DNA of 64,000 nt from Actinacidiphila bryophytorum (GTDB lineage Bacteria > Actinomycetota > Actinomycetes > Streptomycetales > Streptomycetaceae): assembly GCF_016916835.1 (NCBI RefSeq), contig NZ_JAFFIX010000008.1, positions 124,001 to 188,000 of the forward strand, written 5' to 3'. Below the pieces are notes generated by a model. That model saw only the letters and a list, made by a program, of their open reading frames with translations. It had not been told where the DNA came from and searched no databases. This document shows positions 13,375 to 22,804 of this stretch, piece by piece; the first letter of the stretch is position 1, and every line of letters starts with the position of its first letter. The translations under genes and the position numbers were made by a program.

Positions 13375-14253
13375 ATGCTCAATTCGCTGATCGTCGGGAT
13401 CGACGGTTCGGAGCCGAGCCTTCGAGCGGTCGACTGGGCAGTGGCGGAGGCCGCTCATCACGGCCTTGTGCTGCACCTGGTGCACGCGACGCTCTGGGAC
13501 CCCTACGAGGACCGCTCGTCGCCTGACTCGGCCGCGCAGTCGACTGCCGAAGGTCCCGCAGCAGGCGTGGTCGCCTCCGCCGCACGGCGTGCCGCACACG
13601 CCGACCCCACCGTCGAGGTGTCGACCGCGACGGTGTCCGCCGACCCCATCACGGCGCTGCTGCAGCTGAGCGAGTCCGCCTCGGCCGTCGTCGTCGGCAC
13701 CCGGGGCCGGGGCGGGATCTCCGGCATGCTGCTGGGGTCGACGAGTCTGGAGGTCGCGGCCCACGCGAAGTGCCCGGTCGTCGTGGTCCGGGGTGCGGTG
13801 CCCAACACCCGCGGTGACTTCTCCCGGGTGACGGTGGGCGTGGGCGGCGACGGGAACTCCTCGGCTGCCACCGACTTCGCCTTCCACGAGTCCCGTGCCC
13901 GGGGCGCCGAACTGCACGCCCTGCACGCGTGGCACCACCCCGCACGTGACCTTCCCGGTGTGCCCCACCTGAGCGGTGACGCCTCGGATCCCGAGCGGCA
14001 GCGGGCGTCGCGGACGCTCGACGACGCTGTGCTCACGCTCGCCGAGAAGTATCCGGAAGTCACCTTGCACAAGGAGACCCCGGAGGGACGCGCGCGCGAC
14101 TTCCTGCTCGACGCGTCCGCCGCGAGCGACCTGCTGGTGGTCGGCGCACGCCGGCGCCGCCACGGCTCGGTGGGCATGCAGCTCGGCGCGGTCAATCATG
14201 CGGTCCTGCATCACTCCGCATGCCCGGTCGCCGTCGTCCCGCAGGAGAGCTGA
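13375..14253 (+). CDS. Universal stress protein, two UspA domains
   Basis: A 292-aa cytoplasmic protein with two tandem UspA domains (about 3-140 and 155-290). The first domain has an intact ATP-binding signature, GTRGRGGISGMLLGSTS, and the second has GARRRRHGSVGMQLGAVN. Start ATG 13375 gives the usual short N-terminus MLNSLIVGIDGSE; GGAAGG lies just upstream. The longer open frame through the ATPase gene is a shadow. These proteins bind ATP and support survival under energy or oxygen limitation. It sits between a P-type ATPase and a DUF302 gene. Confidence 0.93.
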   Translation: MLNSLIVGIDGSEPSLRAVDWAVAEAAHHGLVLHLVHATLWDPYEDRSSPDSAAQSTAEGPAAGVVASAARRAAHADPTVEVSTATVSADPITALLQLSESASAVVVGTRGRGGISGMLLGSTSLEVAAHAKCPVVVVRGAVPNTRGDFSRVTVGVGGDGNSSAATDFAFHESRARGAELHALHAWHHPARDLPGVPHLSGDASDPERQRASRTLDDAVLTLAEKYPEVTLHKETPEGRARDFLLDASAASDLLVVGARRRRHGSVGMQLGAVNHAVLHHSACPVAVVPQES

Positions 14254-14272
14254 GCCGCCGGCCGGCCGCTGG

Positions 14273-14668
14273 TCAGCCGAGGGAGTCCAGCGCGGTGGCC
14301 AGCCGCTGACGGGCTTCGTCGGCGACGGGGAGCAGTTCCGGCAGCCCGCTGAGTTCGACCATCGCCGACGGGTCCATGGCCTGCACGAGGGTGCCGCCGT
14401 CCGGGTCGGCGCGGACCACCACCTTGCATGGGAGCAGCAGCCCGATGGACCGGTCGGCCTCCAGGGCGCGACGGGCCGGCGGCGGATTGCAGGCGCCGAG
14501 AATCAGGTACGGCTCCATGTCCGCGTCCAGCTTCGCCTTCAGGGTGGCGCGGACGTCGATCTCGGTGAGCACCCCGAAGCCCTGGTCCGCCAGTGCGTCC
14601 CGCACCCGCCGCACCGTCTCGTCGAACGGCGCGTCCACGCCGACCGTACGGCCGTAGTCCTTGCCCAT
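14273..14668 (-). CDS. DUF302-family protein
   Basis: A 131-aa cytoplasmic protein matching the DUF302 family. Typical elements are the N-terminal YGRTVGVDAPFDETVRRVRDAL, then EIDVRATLKAKLD, and the conserved Cys-Asn turn LILGACNPPPARRALEADR followed by LLPCKVVVRAD. The biochemical role is unknown; family members often sit with sulphur-transfer, copper or persulphide-responsive genes. It is convergent with the universal stress gene. Its promoter side contains an ATACCCC/GGGGTAT palindrome 36-53 nt upstream of the start, so control by a CsoR, CstR or FrmR-class repressor is likely (inference). Confidence 0.88.
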   Translation of the reverse strand: MGKDYGRTVGVDAPFDETVRRVRDALADQGFGVLTEIDVRATLKAKLDADMEPYLILGACNPPPARRALEADRSIGLLLPCKVVVRADPDGGTLVQAMDPSAMVELSGLPELLPVADEARQRLATALDSLG

Positions 14669-14703
14669 GGTCCTTCCGCCTCCTTGCCCGTCGTCTGTCC
14701 AAG

Positions 14704-14721
14704 AATACCCCGGGGGGTATT
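14704..14721. promoter_or_regulatory. CsoR/CstR-like operator 1
   Basis: Perfect 8-bp arms AATACCCC and GGGGTATT around a GG spacer. This matches the general form of operators bound by CsoR-family repressors (copper CsoR, persulphide CstR). It lies directly upstream of the DUF302 gene. Confidence 0.65.
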
Positions 14722-14759
14722 TGCCGCATCGGACCGACGTCGCTTACGGTGACGGGGAC

Positions 14760-14781
14760 GGGATACCTCCGGGGGTATCCC
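14760..14781. promoter_or_regulatory. CsoR/CstR-like operator 2
   Basis: GGGATACC and GGTATCCC arms around TCCGGG, 58 bp centre to centre from operator 1. It faces the rightward leader and the ATG at 14819. Two sites between divergent starts suggest joint control of DUF302 and the gene that once stood on the right. Confidence 0.62.
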
Positions 14782-14818
14782 GCCATCATCCGGCAGACCC
14801 GGCAGGAAGGCTCGTTCG

Positions 14819-15023
14819 ATGACAACAGCGCCACCGCGGGGAGCAGACACTACCGCGGGTGGCCCTGGTGGCCGTACTCGGCGCCTTCGCGCCCAACGTG
14901 GAATCCGCGCTGTCGGGCGCCGGGTGGCAGGCCGACGGGTCGCCATCGGTGGCCCGTGGCCGACGACACGGCACCGCCGATGAGCGAGGCGGAACTCGAG
15001 AAGCTCTTCCTCGCCCTGGCCTG
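14819..15023 (+). pseudogene. Decayed small gene, perhaps the start of an MMPL-type transporter
   Basis: Behind operator 2 there is a ribosome site (GGCAGGAAGG) and ATG 14819, but the frame gives only an Arg-rich string to an early stop. A neighbouring frame from 14859 reads VALVAVLGAFAPNVESALSG then GWQADGSPSVA, which resembles the first helix and following loop of MMPL/RND proteins. A third frame ends with MSEAELEKLFLALA and TGA at 15021-15023. This looks like a gene reduced by deletions and frameshifts. The family guess is weak. Confidence 0.35.
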
Positions 15024-15087
15024 ACCGAACCGGCCACCCGCAACCCCGTACGCACCGCACCGCCGGGCCGCCGCGCGAGCGGGACGC

Positions 15088-17784
15088 TCAGCGCAGCCGC
15101 CGCAGGTAGGGGTCCACGGGGTGGCGCGGCGTCAGGCGGATGCGGACGTCCACCGCGACCACCCCGTCGTGGCGCGCCACGACGGGGTTCAGGTCCGCCT
15201 CGGCGAGCTGCGGCAGGTCACAGGCCATCTCCGACAGCCGCCGCAGCAGCAGCTCCAGCCCGTCGAGATCGACCGCGCCCGCGCCGTCCCGCCCCAGCAG
15301 CAGCGGAGCGCAGCGCCGGGAGGCGATCAGTTCGTGCACGTCCCGGTCGGTGAGCGGGGCGAGCCGGGCGCCGTGGTCGGCGAGCACCTCCGTGGCGGTA
15401 CCGCCGAGGCCGAAGAGCACCAGCGGCCCGAAGACCTCGTCCTGGACGACCCCGGCGACCAGTTCGGTGCCGCGCCCGGCCATCGGCTGGACGACCACGC
15501 CGGTCATGGTGCCGGCAAACCGCGCGGCCAGTTCGCGGTAGGCCTCCCGTACGTCACCCGGTCCTTCGAGGTCCAGCAGGACGGCGTCCCGCTCGCTCTT
15601 GTGCAGCAGCCCGGGCCAGTACGCCTTCACCGCGACCCGCCCGTGACCGCCGGTGAGTTCCCGGGCCGCCGTCACGGCGTCGTCCTCGGACCTCGCGAGG
15701 GCGGTGGACAGCTGCGGGACCGCGTAGTGGGCGAGGAGTTCCGCACACTGCCCCGGGTCGAGCCAGCCGCCCTCGGGCCGCGTGTCGAGGAAGCGCCCGA
15801 CGAAGGCGCGGGCCGCCGCCGGGGCCGACCCTGGCTGACGGGCCGCGGAGCCGTGGGGCCGGGCGAGCCAGCGCGCGCGCTCGGCGGCATGGGCCAGGGC
15901 GCGGGCCGCCGCCCGCGGGTCGGCGAAGGCGGGGATCGCGGTACGGCCCCGGCCCTGGACGAGTCGCACCTGCTCGGCCTGGCCGAGCAGCACCGCGGCG
16001 ACGGTACGGGGGCGGTCGCGGGGATCCGCGTGTGTCAGCGCCCGCAACAGGTCCTCTCCGGTGGCCGTCGCCACGGCGGTGGGGACCAGGACGACCAGGA
16101 CGGCGTCGACGGCTCCATGGCCGGTCAGGAGGTCCAGGCACCCGCTCAGCGCGTCCTCCCCGACCGCGGCGGTGGTGTCCACCGGGTTGCCGGCGCTCGC
16201 GCCCGCCGGGAGCCCGCCCAGCAGTTCGGCGACGAGGTCGGCGGGCAGTTCGGGAACGTCGAACCCGGCTTCCGCACACGCGTCGGCGGCCAGGACGGCC
16301 GCACCCCCGGCGTTCGACACGACGGCCACCCGGCTGCCGCCGGGCAGGGGCTGGGAGTGCAGAAGGGCCGCGGTGTCGAGGAGTTCCGCGACGCTGCGGG
16401 TCGCGGTGACGCCCGCCTGGGTGAAGAGGGCCTGCCGGGTCATGGTCGGCGTGGCGGCGGCCGCCGAGTGCGACGCGGCGGCTCTGCGCCCGGCATCGGA
16501 GCGGCCCGCGTCGACGGTGAGCACCGGCATCCGCCGGGCGACCCGGCGGGCGGTGCGCGAGAAGGCGCGCGGATTGCCGAACGACTCCAGGTGCAGCAGC
16601 GCCATCCTCGTCCTGCCGTCGTCCTCCCAGAACTGCAGCAGGTCGTTGCCGCTGACGTCGTACTTGTCGCCGAGCGACACGAAGTCGGACACGCCGATGC
16701 CCAGCCGGGCCAGCCCTTCGAGCAGCGCGATGCCGATACCGCCGGACTGGACCGCGACACCGGCGGTGCCGGGCAGCGGGCCGTGGGCGGCGAAGGTGGC
16801 GTCCAGCCTGATGTCCTCGTCGGTGACGGCGACGCCCAGGCAGTTGGGACCGACCAGGCGCATGCCGTGGCTGCGGCAGGTCTGCAGCAGGGCGGCACCG
16901 AGGTCCTCGTCGAGCCCTGAGCTGAGGACGACGAGCGCGCGTACGCCGGCGGCGCCGCACTGCTCGGCGACCTCCGGTACGGACGCGGCGGGCACGGCCA
17001 GGACAGCGAGGTCCGGCGGCTGTGGGAGGTCGGCGGCGGAGGGGAAGCAGGGTACGCCCAGGACGGAGCGGGCGTGCGGGTTCACGGCGCGCAGGCGTCC
17101 GGTGAACCCCGACTCCTTGATCTTGCGCAGCACGGCGCGGCCGACGGAGCCGGGCGAGGTCCCGGCGCCCACGACGGCCACCGAACGCGGGCGCAGCAGC
17201 GGCCGCAGGCTCGCGACGTCCGCGGTGCTCCCCCGGAGGTCCACAGCCGCCAGGAAGCGCTCGTCGGGTGTCAGCCCGATGGTGACGTGCGTCTCGCCGT
17301 CGGCACGCCGGCGTTCCACCGTCAGTCCGAGGTCGGCGACCAGCCGCTGCATGAGGGCGTTCGAGGCGAGCGCGTCGGCGGTGAAGGACGTGACACCTGC
17401 CTCCCGGGCGGCGTTCGCGAGGTGTTCGAGCAGCAGGGTGCCCACACCCCGGTGGTGGAAGTCGTCCGCGACGGCGAGGTCGATCTCCGCCACCTCGGGG
17501 TCGTCCGTCGCCAGGTACTCCGCCGCGCCGATCACGCGGCCCTCGCGAAGGGCGAGCAGCGACCGGTGGCCGGGGCCGGCCGGCTCGCACAGCCGATCGG
17601 CCGCCTGCTCGCCGGCGCGGCGGCTCACGCCGAAGAAGCGCATCCGCAACGACTCGGGCGACATCTCGGCATACAGGCGGCGAACCCGCTCCCGGTCGCC
17701 GGGCAGCGCGGGCCGGATGCCCACCGTCTCGCCGTCGGCGAGCAGGGCATGCACCGCGGGTTCCCGGACCTTCGCGTACGTCAT
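15088..17784 (-). CDS. GNAT fused to NDP-forming acyl-CoA ligase (Pat-like protein acetyltransferase)
   Basis: An 898-aa fusion. Residues about 20-165 are a GNAT domain with motif A at AVADDFHHRGVGTLLLEHL. About 195-300 is a CoA-binding Rossmann fold (SVAVVGAGTSPGSVGRAVL), about 330-520 a succinyl-CoA-ligase-like region keeping a histidine at 439 (ASHSAAAA), and about 690-890 an ATP-grasp fold. Lysine acetyltransferases such as Salmonella Pat carry the same domains in the reverse order, so GNAT-first is the variant known from some actinobacteria. It may acetylate acyl-CoA synthetases or act as a ligase itself. Start ATG 17784 has GGAGGAGGGG 8 nt upstream. A tandem pair of GGGCCG-NN-CGGCCC boxes lies 67-102 nt upstream, shared with the divergent stress protein. 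Confidence 0.92.
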   Translation of the reverse strand: MTYAKVREPAVHALLADGETVGIRPALPGDRERVRRLYAEMSPESLRMRFFGVSRRAGEQAADRLCEPAGPGHRSLLALREGRVIGAAEYLATDDPEVAEIDLAVADDFHHRGVGTLLLEHLANAAREAGVTSFTADALASNALMQRLVADLGLTVERRRADGETHVTIGLTPDERFLAAVDLRGSTADVASLRPLLRPRSVAVVGAGTSPGSVGRAVLRKIKESGFTGRLRAVNPHARSVLGVPCFPSAADLPQPPDLAVLAVPAASVPEVAEQCGAAGVRALVVLSSGLDEDLGAALLQTCRSHGMRLVGPNCLGVAVTDEDIRLDATFAAHGPLPGTAGVAVQSGGIGIALLEGLARLGIGVSDFVSLGDKYDVSGNDLLQFWEDDGRTRMALLHLESFGNPRAFSRTARRVARRMPVLTVDAGRSDAGRRAAASHSAAAATPTMTRQALFTQAGVTATRSVAELLDTAALLHSQPLPGGSRVAVVSNAGGAAVLAADACAEAGFDVPELPADLVAELLGGLPAGASAGNPVDTTAAVGEDALSGCLDLLTGHGAVDAVLVVLVPTAVATATGEDLLRALTHADPRDRPRTVAAVLLGQAEQVRLVQGRGRTAIPAFADPRAAARALAHAAERARWLARPHGSAARQPGSAPAAARAFVGRFLDTRPEGGWLDPGQCAELLAHYAVPQLSTALARSEDDAVTAARELTGGHGRVAVKAYWPGLLHKSERDAVLLDLEGPGDVREAYRELAARFAGTMTGVVVQPMAGRGTELVAGVVQDEVFGPLVLFGLGGTATEVLADHGARLAPLTDRDVHELIASRRCAPLLLGRDGAGAVDLDGLELLLRRLSEMACDLPQLAEADLNPVVARHDGVVAVDVRIRLTPRHPVDPYLRRLR

Positions 17785-17850
17785 GACGGCCGCCCCTCCT
17801 CCGAGTGACTCTCCGTGCCCCACGCTGCCCGGGGCGGCGGTCCCGGGGCA

Positions 17851-17886
17851 GGGGCTGACCGGGCACGCCGGGGGGCCGACCGGCCC
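17851..17886. promoter_or_regulatory. Tandem stress-regulon boxes, 22 bp apart
   Basis: GGGCCGACCGGCCC at 17873-17886 is a near-perfect dyad. GGGGCTGACCGGGC at 17851-17864 is a degenerate copy exactly 22 bp away. The pair lies between the GNAT-ligase start (67 nt away) and the divergent USP gene. The same spacing recurs at 22769, 41534 and 43110. Confidence 0.65.
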
Positions 17887-17978
17887 TCGGGTGCCGGGCA
17901 GGGCGGGTGCCGCCGGCCGCGTGCCGGATTGCGGCAGGCAGGACGCCGCCGCAGGCTGGGACGCGGGCTGCCCCCGCC

Positions 17979-17992
17979 GGGCCCTTCCGCCC
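17979..17992. promoter_or_regulatory. Single stress-regulon-like box before the USP gene
   Basis: GGGCCCTTCCGCCC resembles the GGGCCG-NN-CGGCCC consensus with two changes. It lies 38 nt upstream of the USP start at 18031, a position expected to overlap the promoter. Confidence 0.4.
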
Positions 17993-18030
17993 GCTTCGGC
18001 CCGGTCACGACGCAGGAGGACAGAGGACAG

Positions 18031-18906
18031 ATGAACACCGCAGCGCGGCAGCACCAGCGGCTCGGCCCGGTCGTCGTCGGCACGGACGGGTCGGAGCACG
18101 CGGCCACGGCGGTGCTGTGGGCGGCGCACGAGGCGGCCATCCGCGGCAGGCCGCTCACGGTGGTGCACGGCGCGGGCTCCAGGCACGCGCGCTCCTGGAC
18201 CACCGAGAGCCCGACGACGGCTGTCGACGAGGGCCGGGTGGTGCTCGACCGCGCGGCCGCCGCTGTTTCCGAGCGCTTTCCCGAGGTGGCGGTGGACACC
18301 GTCCTGAGCCGCGCCGACCCTGGCGAGAGCCTGCTGGAGGCGAGCGGCCCGCAGGACACCCTGGTGGTGGGGTCGCGTGGGCACGGCGGTTTCAGCAGCC
18401 TGCTGCTCGGCTCTGTCGGGCTCCACGTCTGCGCCCGATCCCACGGGCCGGTGGTCGTCGTACGCGAGCTGCCGGAGCCGGCGACCGGCGTGGTGGCGGT
18501 CGCCGTACGGGACGACGGCGACCGCGGTGCGCTGCGGTTCGCCGCGCGGACCGCACAGGCCCGCGGGGCGTCGCTGCGTGTGGTCAGCGCATGGATGTTC
18601 CTGGAGGCCGCGGGCAGCATGGCGGCCGTCGTCGACGACGTCGGCGCGGTCGCCAGGTCGGAGATCGAGGCGACCAAGCGCACCGTCGCCCCGGTCCGTG
18701 AGGAGTTCCCCGACGTGTCCGTCGTCGAGGACGTGGTCCGCTCACGCTCCGTCGCCGGCTCCCTCGTGGAGGTCTCCCCCGCGGCGGATCTGCTGGTGAT
18801 GGGCGCCAGGAGGCCGGCTCGCTCCGTCGGGGCACCCCTGGGCCGGGTCACACACGCGGTACTGCACCACGCCCGGTGCCCGGTCGCGGTGATCCCGCGC
18901 GAATGA
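18031..18906 (+). CDS. Universal stress protein, two UspA domains
   Basis: A 291-aa protein with two UspA domains. Domain 1 has the ATP-binding pattern GSRGHGGFSSLLLGSVG; domain 2 has GARRPARSVGAPLGRVTHA. Start ATG 18031 follows GGAGGACAGAGGACAG. It is divergent from the GNAT-ligase with palindromic boxes in between, and 57 nt upstream of a P-type ATPase in the same direction, so it likely heads a two-gene unit. This protein, acyl-CoA ligase and pump grouping is typical of low-oxygen or stress-survival clusters in actinobacteria (known association; control here is inferred). Confidence 0.93.
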   Translation: MNTAARQHQRLGPVVVGTDGSEHAATAVLWAAHEAAIRGRPLTVVHGAGSRHARSWTTESPTTAVDEGRVVLDRAAAAVSERFPEVAVDTVLSRADPGESLLEASGPQDTLVVGSRGHGGFSSLLLGSVGLHVCARSHGPVVVVRELPEPATGVVAVAVRDDGDRGALRFAARTAQARGASLRVVSAWMFLEAAGSMAAVVDDVGAVARSEIEATKRTVAPVREEFPDVSVVEDVVRSRSVAGSLVEVSPAADLLVMGARRPARSVGAPLGRVTHAVLHHARCPVAVIPRE

Positions 18907-18963
18907 CGGCGCCAACGGGCCGCCGGCGTCCGCGGTCGTCCGACGGAACGGCAGCGGTGGACC

Positions 18964-21900
18964 ATGGCCGTTGACGACGGCGGAGCACAGCCCGGCGCGG
19001 CCCAGGGCAGCACGGCTCCTGATCCCCGCGAGCCCGTCAGGCTCCTCTTCCGCGACCTGCGTACCTCTCGTGAGGGGCTCTCGGAGCGCGAGGCCGCCCG
19101 CCGCCTGACGCTGTTCGGACCCAACACGGTGGCGCGGCGTGCACAGCGGCACCGGCTGGGAGAACTCGGCCGGCAGTTCACCCACCCGCTGGCGCTGCTG
19201 CTCGGCCTGGCGGCCGTGCTGGCCGCCGCGACCGGCTCCGGGGCGCTGGCCGTGGCGATCGTGGCGGTGATCGTTCTCAACGCGCTGCTGGCCTTCGCAC
19301 AGGAGCAGCAGGCCGAGCGGGCGGTGGAGGCACTGTCCGGGTTCCTGCCGGAGGAAGCCACGGTGGTCCGCGACGCGGTGACGAAGGCGGTCCCCGCGAC
19401 GGCCCTGGTACCGGGGGACGTGCTGCTGGTGGAGGAAGGCGACCGCATCCCGGCCGATGCACGGCTGATCGACGGTGGGGTGGAGGTCGACCTGTCGGCG
19501 CTCACCGGGGAGTCGGTCCCGGCCTTCCGGTCGGCCGAGTTCGTCGACCGCGAGGGCCGGCTGCTGGATGCCCGCGACCTGCTGTTCTCGGGTACGGCGT
19601 GCACCGGTGGCCGTGCCTGCGCGGTGGTCACCACGACCGGGATGCACACGGAGCTGGGCCGGATCGCCGCGCTCACCCAGCGCACTCGTGGCGAGCAGAG
19701 CCCGCTGGAGGCCCAGGTCAAACGGGCGGCCCGGCTCATCGCGCTGGTGGCGATCGGCGTGGGAGTGGCATTCCTGCCGCTCGGCCTCGCCGCCGGCCTG
19801 TCGCTCACCGCCGCCACCACCTTCGCCATCGGGCTGCTGGTCGCCAACGTCCCCGAGGGCCTGCTGCCCACCATCACCCTGGCCCTGGCCACCGGCGTAC
19901 GCGAACTGGCCCGCCGGGGAGCAGTGGTCAAGCGCCTGTCGGCCGTGGAGACCCTGGGCGCCACCACCGTGGTGTGCACCGACAAGACCGGCACCCTGAC
20001 CGAGAACAGGATGCGCGCCGTGGCGGTCTGGACGCTGCGCGGGGAACACGCGGCGGACGACCCCGGTGCTCTGCCGCAGGACGTGCTGCGTGTCATCGGC
20101 ACTGCAGCCGCCTGTACGACCGCCAGGCTCGCCGACCGGCACGGGGACCCCACGGAACTGGCCCTGCTCGACCTCGCGGCCGCCCGCGGCCGCGCACAGT
20201 CCCCCGAGGCGGACGGGGCCGGACGCCTGGCCCTGTACCCGTTCGATCCGCGGATCAAGCTCATGACCGTGGCCGCCGCGGAGGACGGCGCGGTGGTGCT
20301 GGCCACCAAGGGGGCGCCGGAGGAAGTGCTGGCCCGTGCCGATCGTGTTCTCGACGCGGGTGAGGAGCGTGACCTGCACGACGACGGCCGGACCGCCGCC
20401 GCGCACGCCGCCGCGGCGTTCGCGGACCGCGGACTGCGGGTCCTCGCCGTGGCCCGGCGCACCCTCGCGACCGGGCAGAGCCCTCCTCCTGACCGCAGGC
20501 AGGACGCAGAGCAGCACCTGTGCCTGCTCGGCCTCGTCGCCCTCGCCGACCCGCTGCGGCCCGAGGTCCCGCGATCCATCGAACTGGCCCACCGGGCCGG
20601 CATCACCGTCCACGTCGTCACCGGCGACAACGGCCTCACCGCGTCGGCCATCGCCGTGCAGGCCGGCATCGGGCACCGCGGCAGCCGCATCGTCACCGGG
20701 ACGGAGCTGGACGCGATGAGCGACGACCGGCTGGACGCCCTGCTCGCCGGGGGCGAGGAGGTGATCTTCGCCCGCAGCTCGCCCGAGTCCAAGCTGCGCA
20801 TCGCCGACGCGCTGCGCGCCGAGGGGCACACCGTGGCCATGACCGGGGACGGCGTGAACGACGCCCCGGCACTGCGGCGGGCCGACATCGGCGTCGCCAT
20901 GGGCCGCTCCGGCACCGACGTCGCGAGGGAGTCCGCCACCATGGTGCTGACCGACGACGACTTCGCAACGATCGTCTCCGCGGTCGAGGCGGGTCGGCGC
21001 ACCTACGACAACATCCGCAAGTTCATCGTGTACATCTTCACGCACGCTGTTCCCGAGGTCGTGCCCTTCCTGGTGTTCGCGCTGGCCGGAGGTGCGGTTC
21101 CGCTGCCGCTGACCGTGATGCAGATCCTCGCGATCGACCTCGGCACCGACACCCTGCCCGCCCTCGCGCTGGGCCGCGAACGCAGCGAGCCCGGCCTGAT
21201 GGACCGCCCGCCCAGGGCTCGTGGCGCCAAGGTCATCGACCGCGGCATGCTCGGCCGCGCATGGGGCTTCCTCGGGGTGATCTCCGCCGCCCTGGTGATG
21301 GGCGGCTTCCTCCTGACGCTGTCGCGCGGCGGGTGGCACCCGGGTGACGCGACCGGCGCCGGGACCGCCCTGCACCCGCTCTACCGGCGGGCCACCACCG
21401 TCGCCTGGCTGGGGATCGTCGCCTGCCAGATCGGTACCGCCTTCGCGGTGCGCACCGAGCGGGCGTCGCTGCGCTCGATCGGTGCGTTCAGCAACCGGCC
21501 GCTGCTGGCGGGCATCGGCTTCTCGCTGGCCTTCGCCGCGGCCATCGTCTACGTCCCCGGTCTGCACGGTCTGTTCGGCACGGCCGCGCTCGGCCCCGCC
21601 GAACTGCTGACCGTACTCCCCTTCCCGTTTGCGGTCTGGGGCGCGGACGAAGCCCGCAAAGCCGTACTGCGGCGCCGCACCGTTCCCGTCGCTCCCCGGC
21701 GGGAGGCCCCCACCCCGCCACCGGCGCCCCAGCCCGCCCACCACCGTTTCGCGGTACTGCTCGCCCGCCACGGCTGGACCCGGGACCGGCTCACCCACGC
21801 ACTGGGCGTCAGCGAGCACGCGGCAGCGGAGTTCGTCGCCCACGCACACCGGATCGCTGCGGAACACGGCCGCAGGACCGACGAAGCGCACCACCGGTAG
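18964..21900 (+). CDS. P-type ATPase, Na/K-pump-like (P2C-like) with C-terminal extension
   Basis: A 978-aa membrane pump. The signatures are [20 protein letters not shown] in helix 4, [11 protein letters not shown] with phosphorylated Asp 340, and [12 protein letters not shown]. Helix 4 (VPEGLLPT) and helix 6 ([15 protein letters not shown]) resemble the Na/K/H-ATPase branch rather than calcium pumps. The last ~60 residues after the final helix are unusual: a Pro-rich linker and a basic segment, [19 protein letters not shown], which looks helix-turn-helix-like but has no assigned role. It follows the USP gene at 57 nt and is convergent with the CBS-BON gene. A 22-bp tandem duplication covers its stop codon. 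Confidence 0.92.
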   Translation: MAVDDGGAQPGAAQGSTAPDPREPVRLLFRDLRTSREGLSEREAARRLTLFGPNTVARRAQRHRLGELGRQFTHPLALLLGLAAVLAAATGSGALAVAIVAVIVLNALLAFAQEQQAERAVEALSGFLPEEATVVRDAVTKAVPATALVPGDVLLVEEGDRIPADARLIDGGVEVDLSALTGESVPAFRSAEFVDREGRLLDARDLLFSGTACTGGRACAVVTTTGMHTELGRIAALTQRTRGEQSPLEAQVKRAARLIALVAIGVGVAFLPLGLAAGLSLTAATTFAIGLLVANVPEGLLPTITLALATGVRELARRGAVVKRLSAVETLGATTVVCTDKTGTLTENRMRAVAVWTLRGEHAADDPGALPQDVLRVIGTAAACTTARLADRHGDPTELALLDLAAARGRAQSPEADGAGRLALYPFDPRIKLMTVAAAEDGAVVLATKGAPEEVLARADRVLDAGEERDLHDDGRTAAAHAAAAFADRGLRVLAVARRTLATGQSPPPDRRQDAEQHLCLLGLVALADPLRPEVPRSIELAHRAGITVHVVTGDNGLTASAIAVQAGIGHRGSRIVTGTELDAMSDDRLDALLAGGEEVIFARSSPESKLRIADALRAEGHTVAMTGDGVNDAPALRRADIGVAMGRSGTDVARESATMVLTDDDFATIVSAVEAGRRTYDNIRKFIVYIFTHAVPEVVPFLVFALAGGAVPLPLTVMQILAIDLGTDTLPALALGRERSEPGLMDRPPRARGAKVIDRGMLGRAWGFLGVISAALVMGGFLLTLSRGGWHPGDATGAGTALHPLYRRATTVAWLGIVACQIGTAFAVRTERASLRSIGAFSNRPLLAGIGFSLAFAAAIVYVPGLHGLFGTAALGPAELLTVLPFPFAVWGADEARKAVLRRRTVPVAPRREAPTPPPAPQPAHHRFAVLLARHGWTRDRLTHALGVSEHAAAEFVAHAHRIAAEHGRRTDEAHHR

Positions 21901-21922
21901 GGGAGAAGCGAACCACCGGTAG
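21884..21922 (+). repeat. 22-bp tandem duplication across the ATPase stop codon
   Basis: AAGCGCACCACCGGTAG (21884-21900) is repeated as AAGCGAACCACCGGTAG (21906-21922), 16 of 17 bases identical with a 22-bp period. The first copy carries the real TAG stop. Confidence 0.7.
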
Positions 21923-21981
21923 ACCTCGGGACCCGCGGCCGTCGCCTCACTCCCCCCGGTGAGGGTGTCCACCCCGCTGTA

Positions 21982-21996
21982 CCCCGCGTCGCGGGG
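21982..21996. terminator. Convergent hairpin
   Basis: CCCCGCG-T-CGCGGGG forms a compact stem between the convergent ATPase and CBS-BON genes and could stop transcription from both sides. Confidence 0.45.
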
Positions 21997-22003
21997 CCGC
22001 GGC

Positions 22004-22702
22004 TCACGGCAGCACGCCGGGGCGCTGCGGCGCACCGGCCACGGCGACCGGCTCGTCCGTGCGGTAGTCGAGCGATTCGGTGACCTCCACGACGCCGTCG
22101 ACCTGCTCGCAGAGCCGGAGCACGACCGGTATCAGGGCGCGGCGCTCCACCGTGCCGCGCAACGACACCCGGCCGTCGGTGACCGCGACGACCACCTCGT
22201 CGGACCCGATGCCCAACGTCCGCTCCAGGATGTCCCCGCTGATCTCCTCCCGGATGACACGATCACGGCGCAGGAACACCCGCAGCAGGTCGGCTCGGCT
22301 GACGATGCCGACCAGCCGGCCGGTCTCGTCCACCACCGGAAGCCGCTTGACCTTGCCCTGGTCCATCGCCCGGGCGGCCTGCACCACCGTCCACTCGGGG
22401 TGCGCGACCACCGCGGGACTGGTCATCAGCCCCTCGGCCGTCGTCGCCGCCGGCTGGATGGACGCGTCGACCGGCGCGTCCAGAACCGCCGAGAGCCCCG
22501 CGGGATCGGGTTGCATCGACTCCCTGCGCAGCAGGTCCGCCTCCGAGACCACGCCCAGCGGGCGGTCGGCCGCGTCCACGACCGGGACCGCGGTGATGTC
22601 ATGGTCGGCGAGGGTCTTGACGACCTCCTTGAACGGAGTCCGCGCAGGAACCCGGACAACCGAGTGGGTCATCAGGTCGCTCACGGTCCTGTGCTTCATC
22701 AT
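22004..22702 (-). CDS. CBS-pair protein with C-terminal BON domain
   Basis: A 232-aa cytoplasmic protein. Two CBS motifs lie at about residues 8-65 (LMTHSVVRVPARTPFKEVV) and 92-150 (LMTSPAVVAHPEWTVVQAAR), followed by a BON domain at about 155-220 (LGIGSDEVVVAVTDGRVSLR). CBS pairs bind adenine nucleotides and can report energy charge; the BON part may bind phospholipid or partner proteins. Start ATG 22702 has AGGAGG 7-8 nt upstream. Two palindromic boxes, 22 bp apart, sit 67-102 nt before the start, matching other stress promoters in the window. Confidence 0.91.
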   Translation of the reverse strand: MMKHRTVSDLMTHSVVRVPARTPFKEVVKTLADHDITAVPVVDAADRPLGVVSEADLLRRESMQPDPAGLSAVLDAPVDASIQPAATTAEGLMTSPAVVAHPEWTVVQAARAMDQGKVKRLPVVDETGRLVGIVSRADLLRVFLRRDRVIREEISGDILERTLGIGSDEVVVAVTDGRVSLRGTVERRALIPVVLRLCEQVDGVVEVTESLDYRTDEPVAVAGAPQRPGVLP

Positions 22703-22768
22703 GATCCCGCCTCCTGCCGGCACACGACGTCCTGACTCCACCCTCGCAGGACGGGCCGGCGGCGTTCA

Positions 22769-22804
22769 GGGCCGACCGGGTCCGGAACCGGGGCCCAACG
22801 GCCC
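22769..22804. promoter_or_regulatory. Tandem stress-regulon boxes, 22 bp apart
   Basis: GGGCCGACCGGGTCC starts at 22769 and GGGCCCAACGGCCC at 22791, exactly 22 bp on. The near edge is 67 nt from the CBS-BON start codon, the same distance as at the GNAT-ligase gene. Confidence 0.68.
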
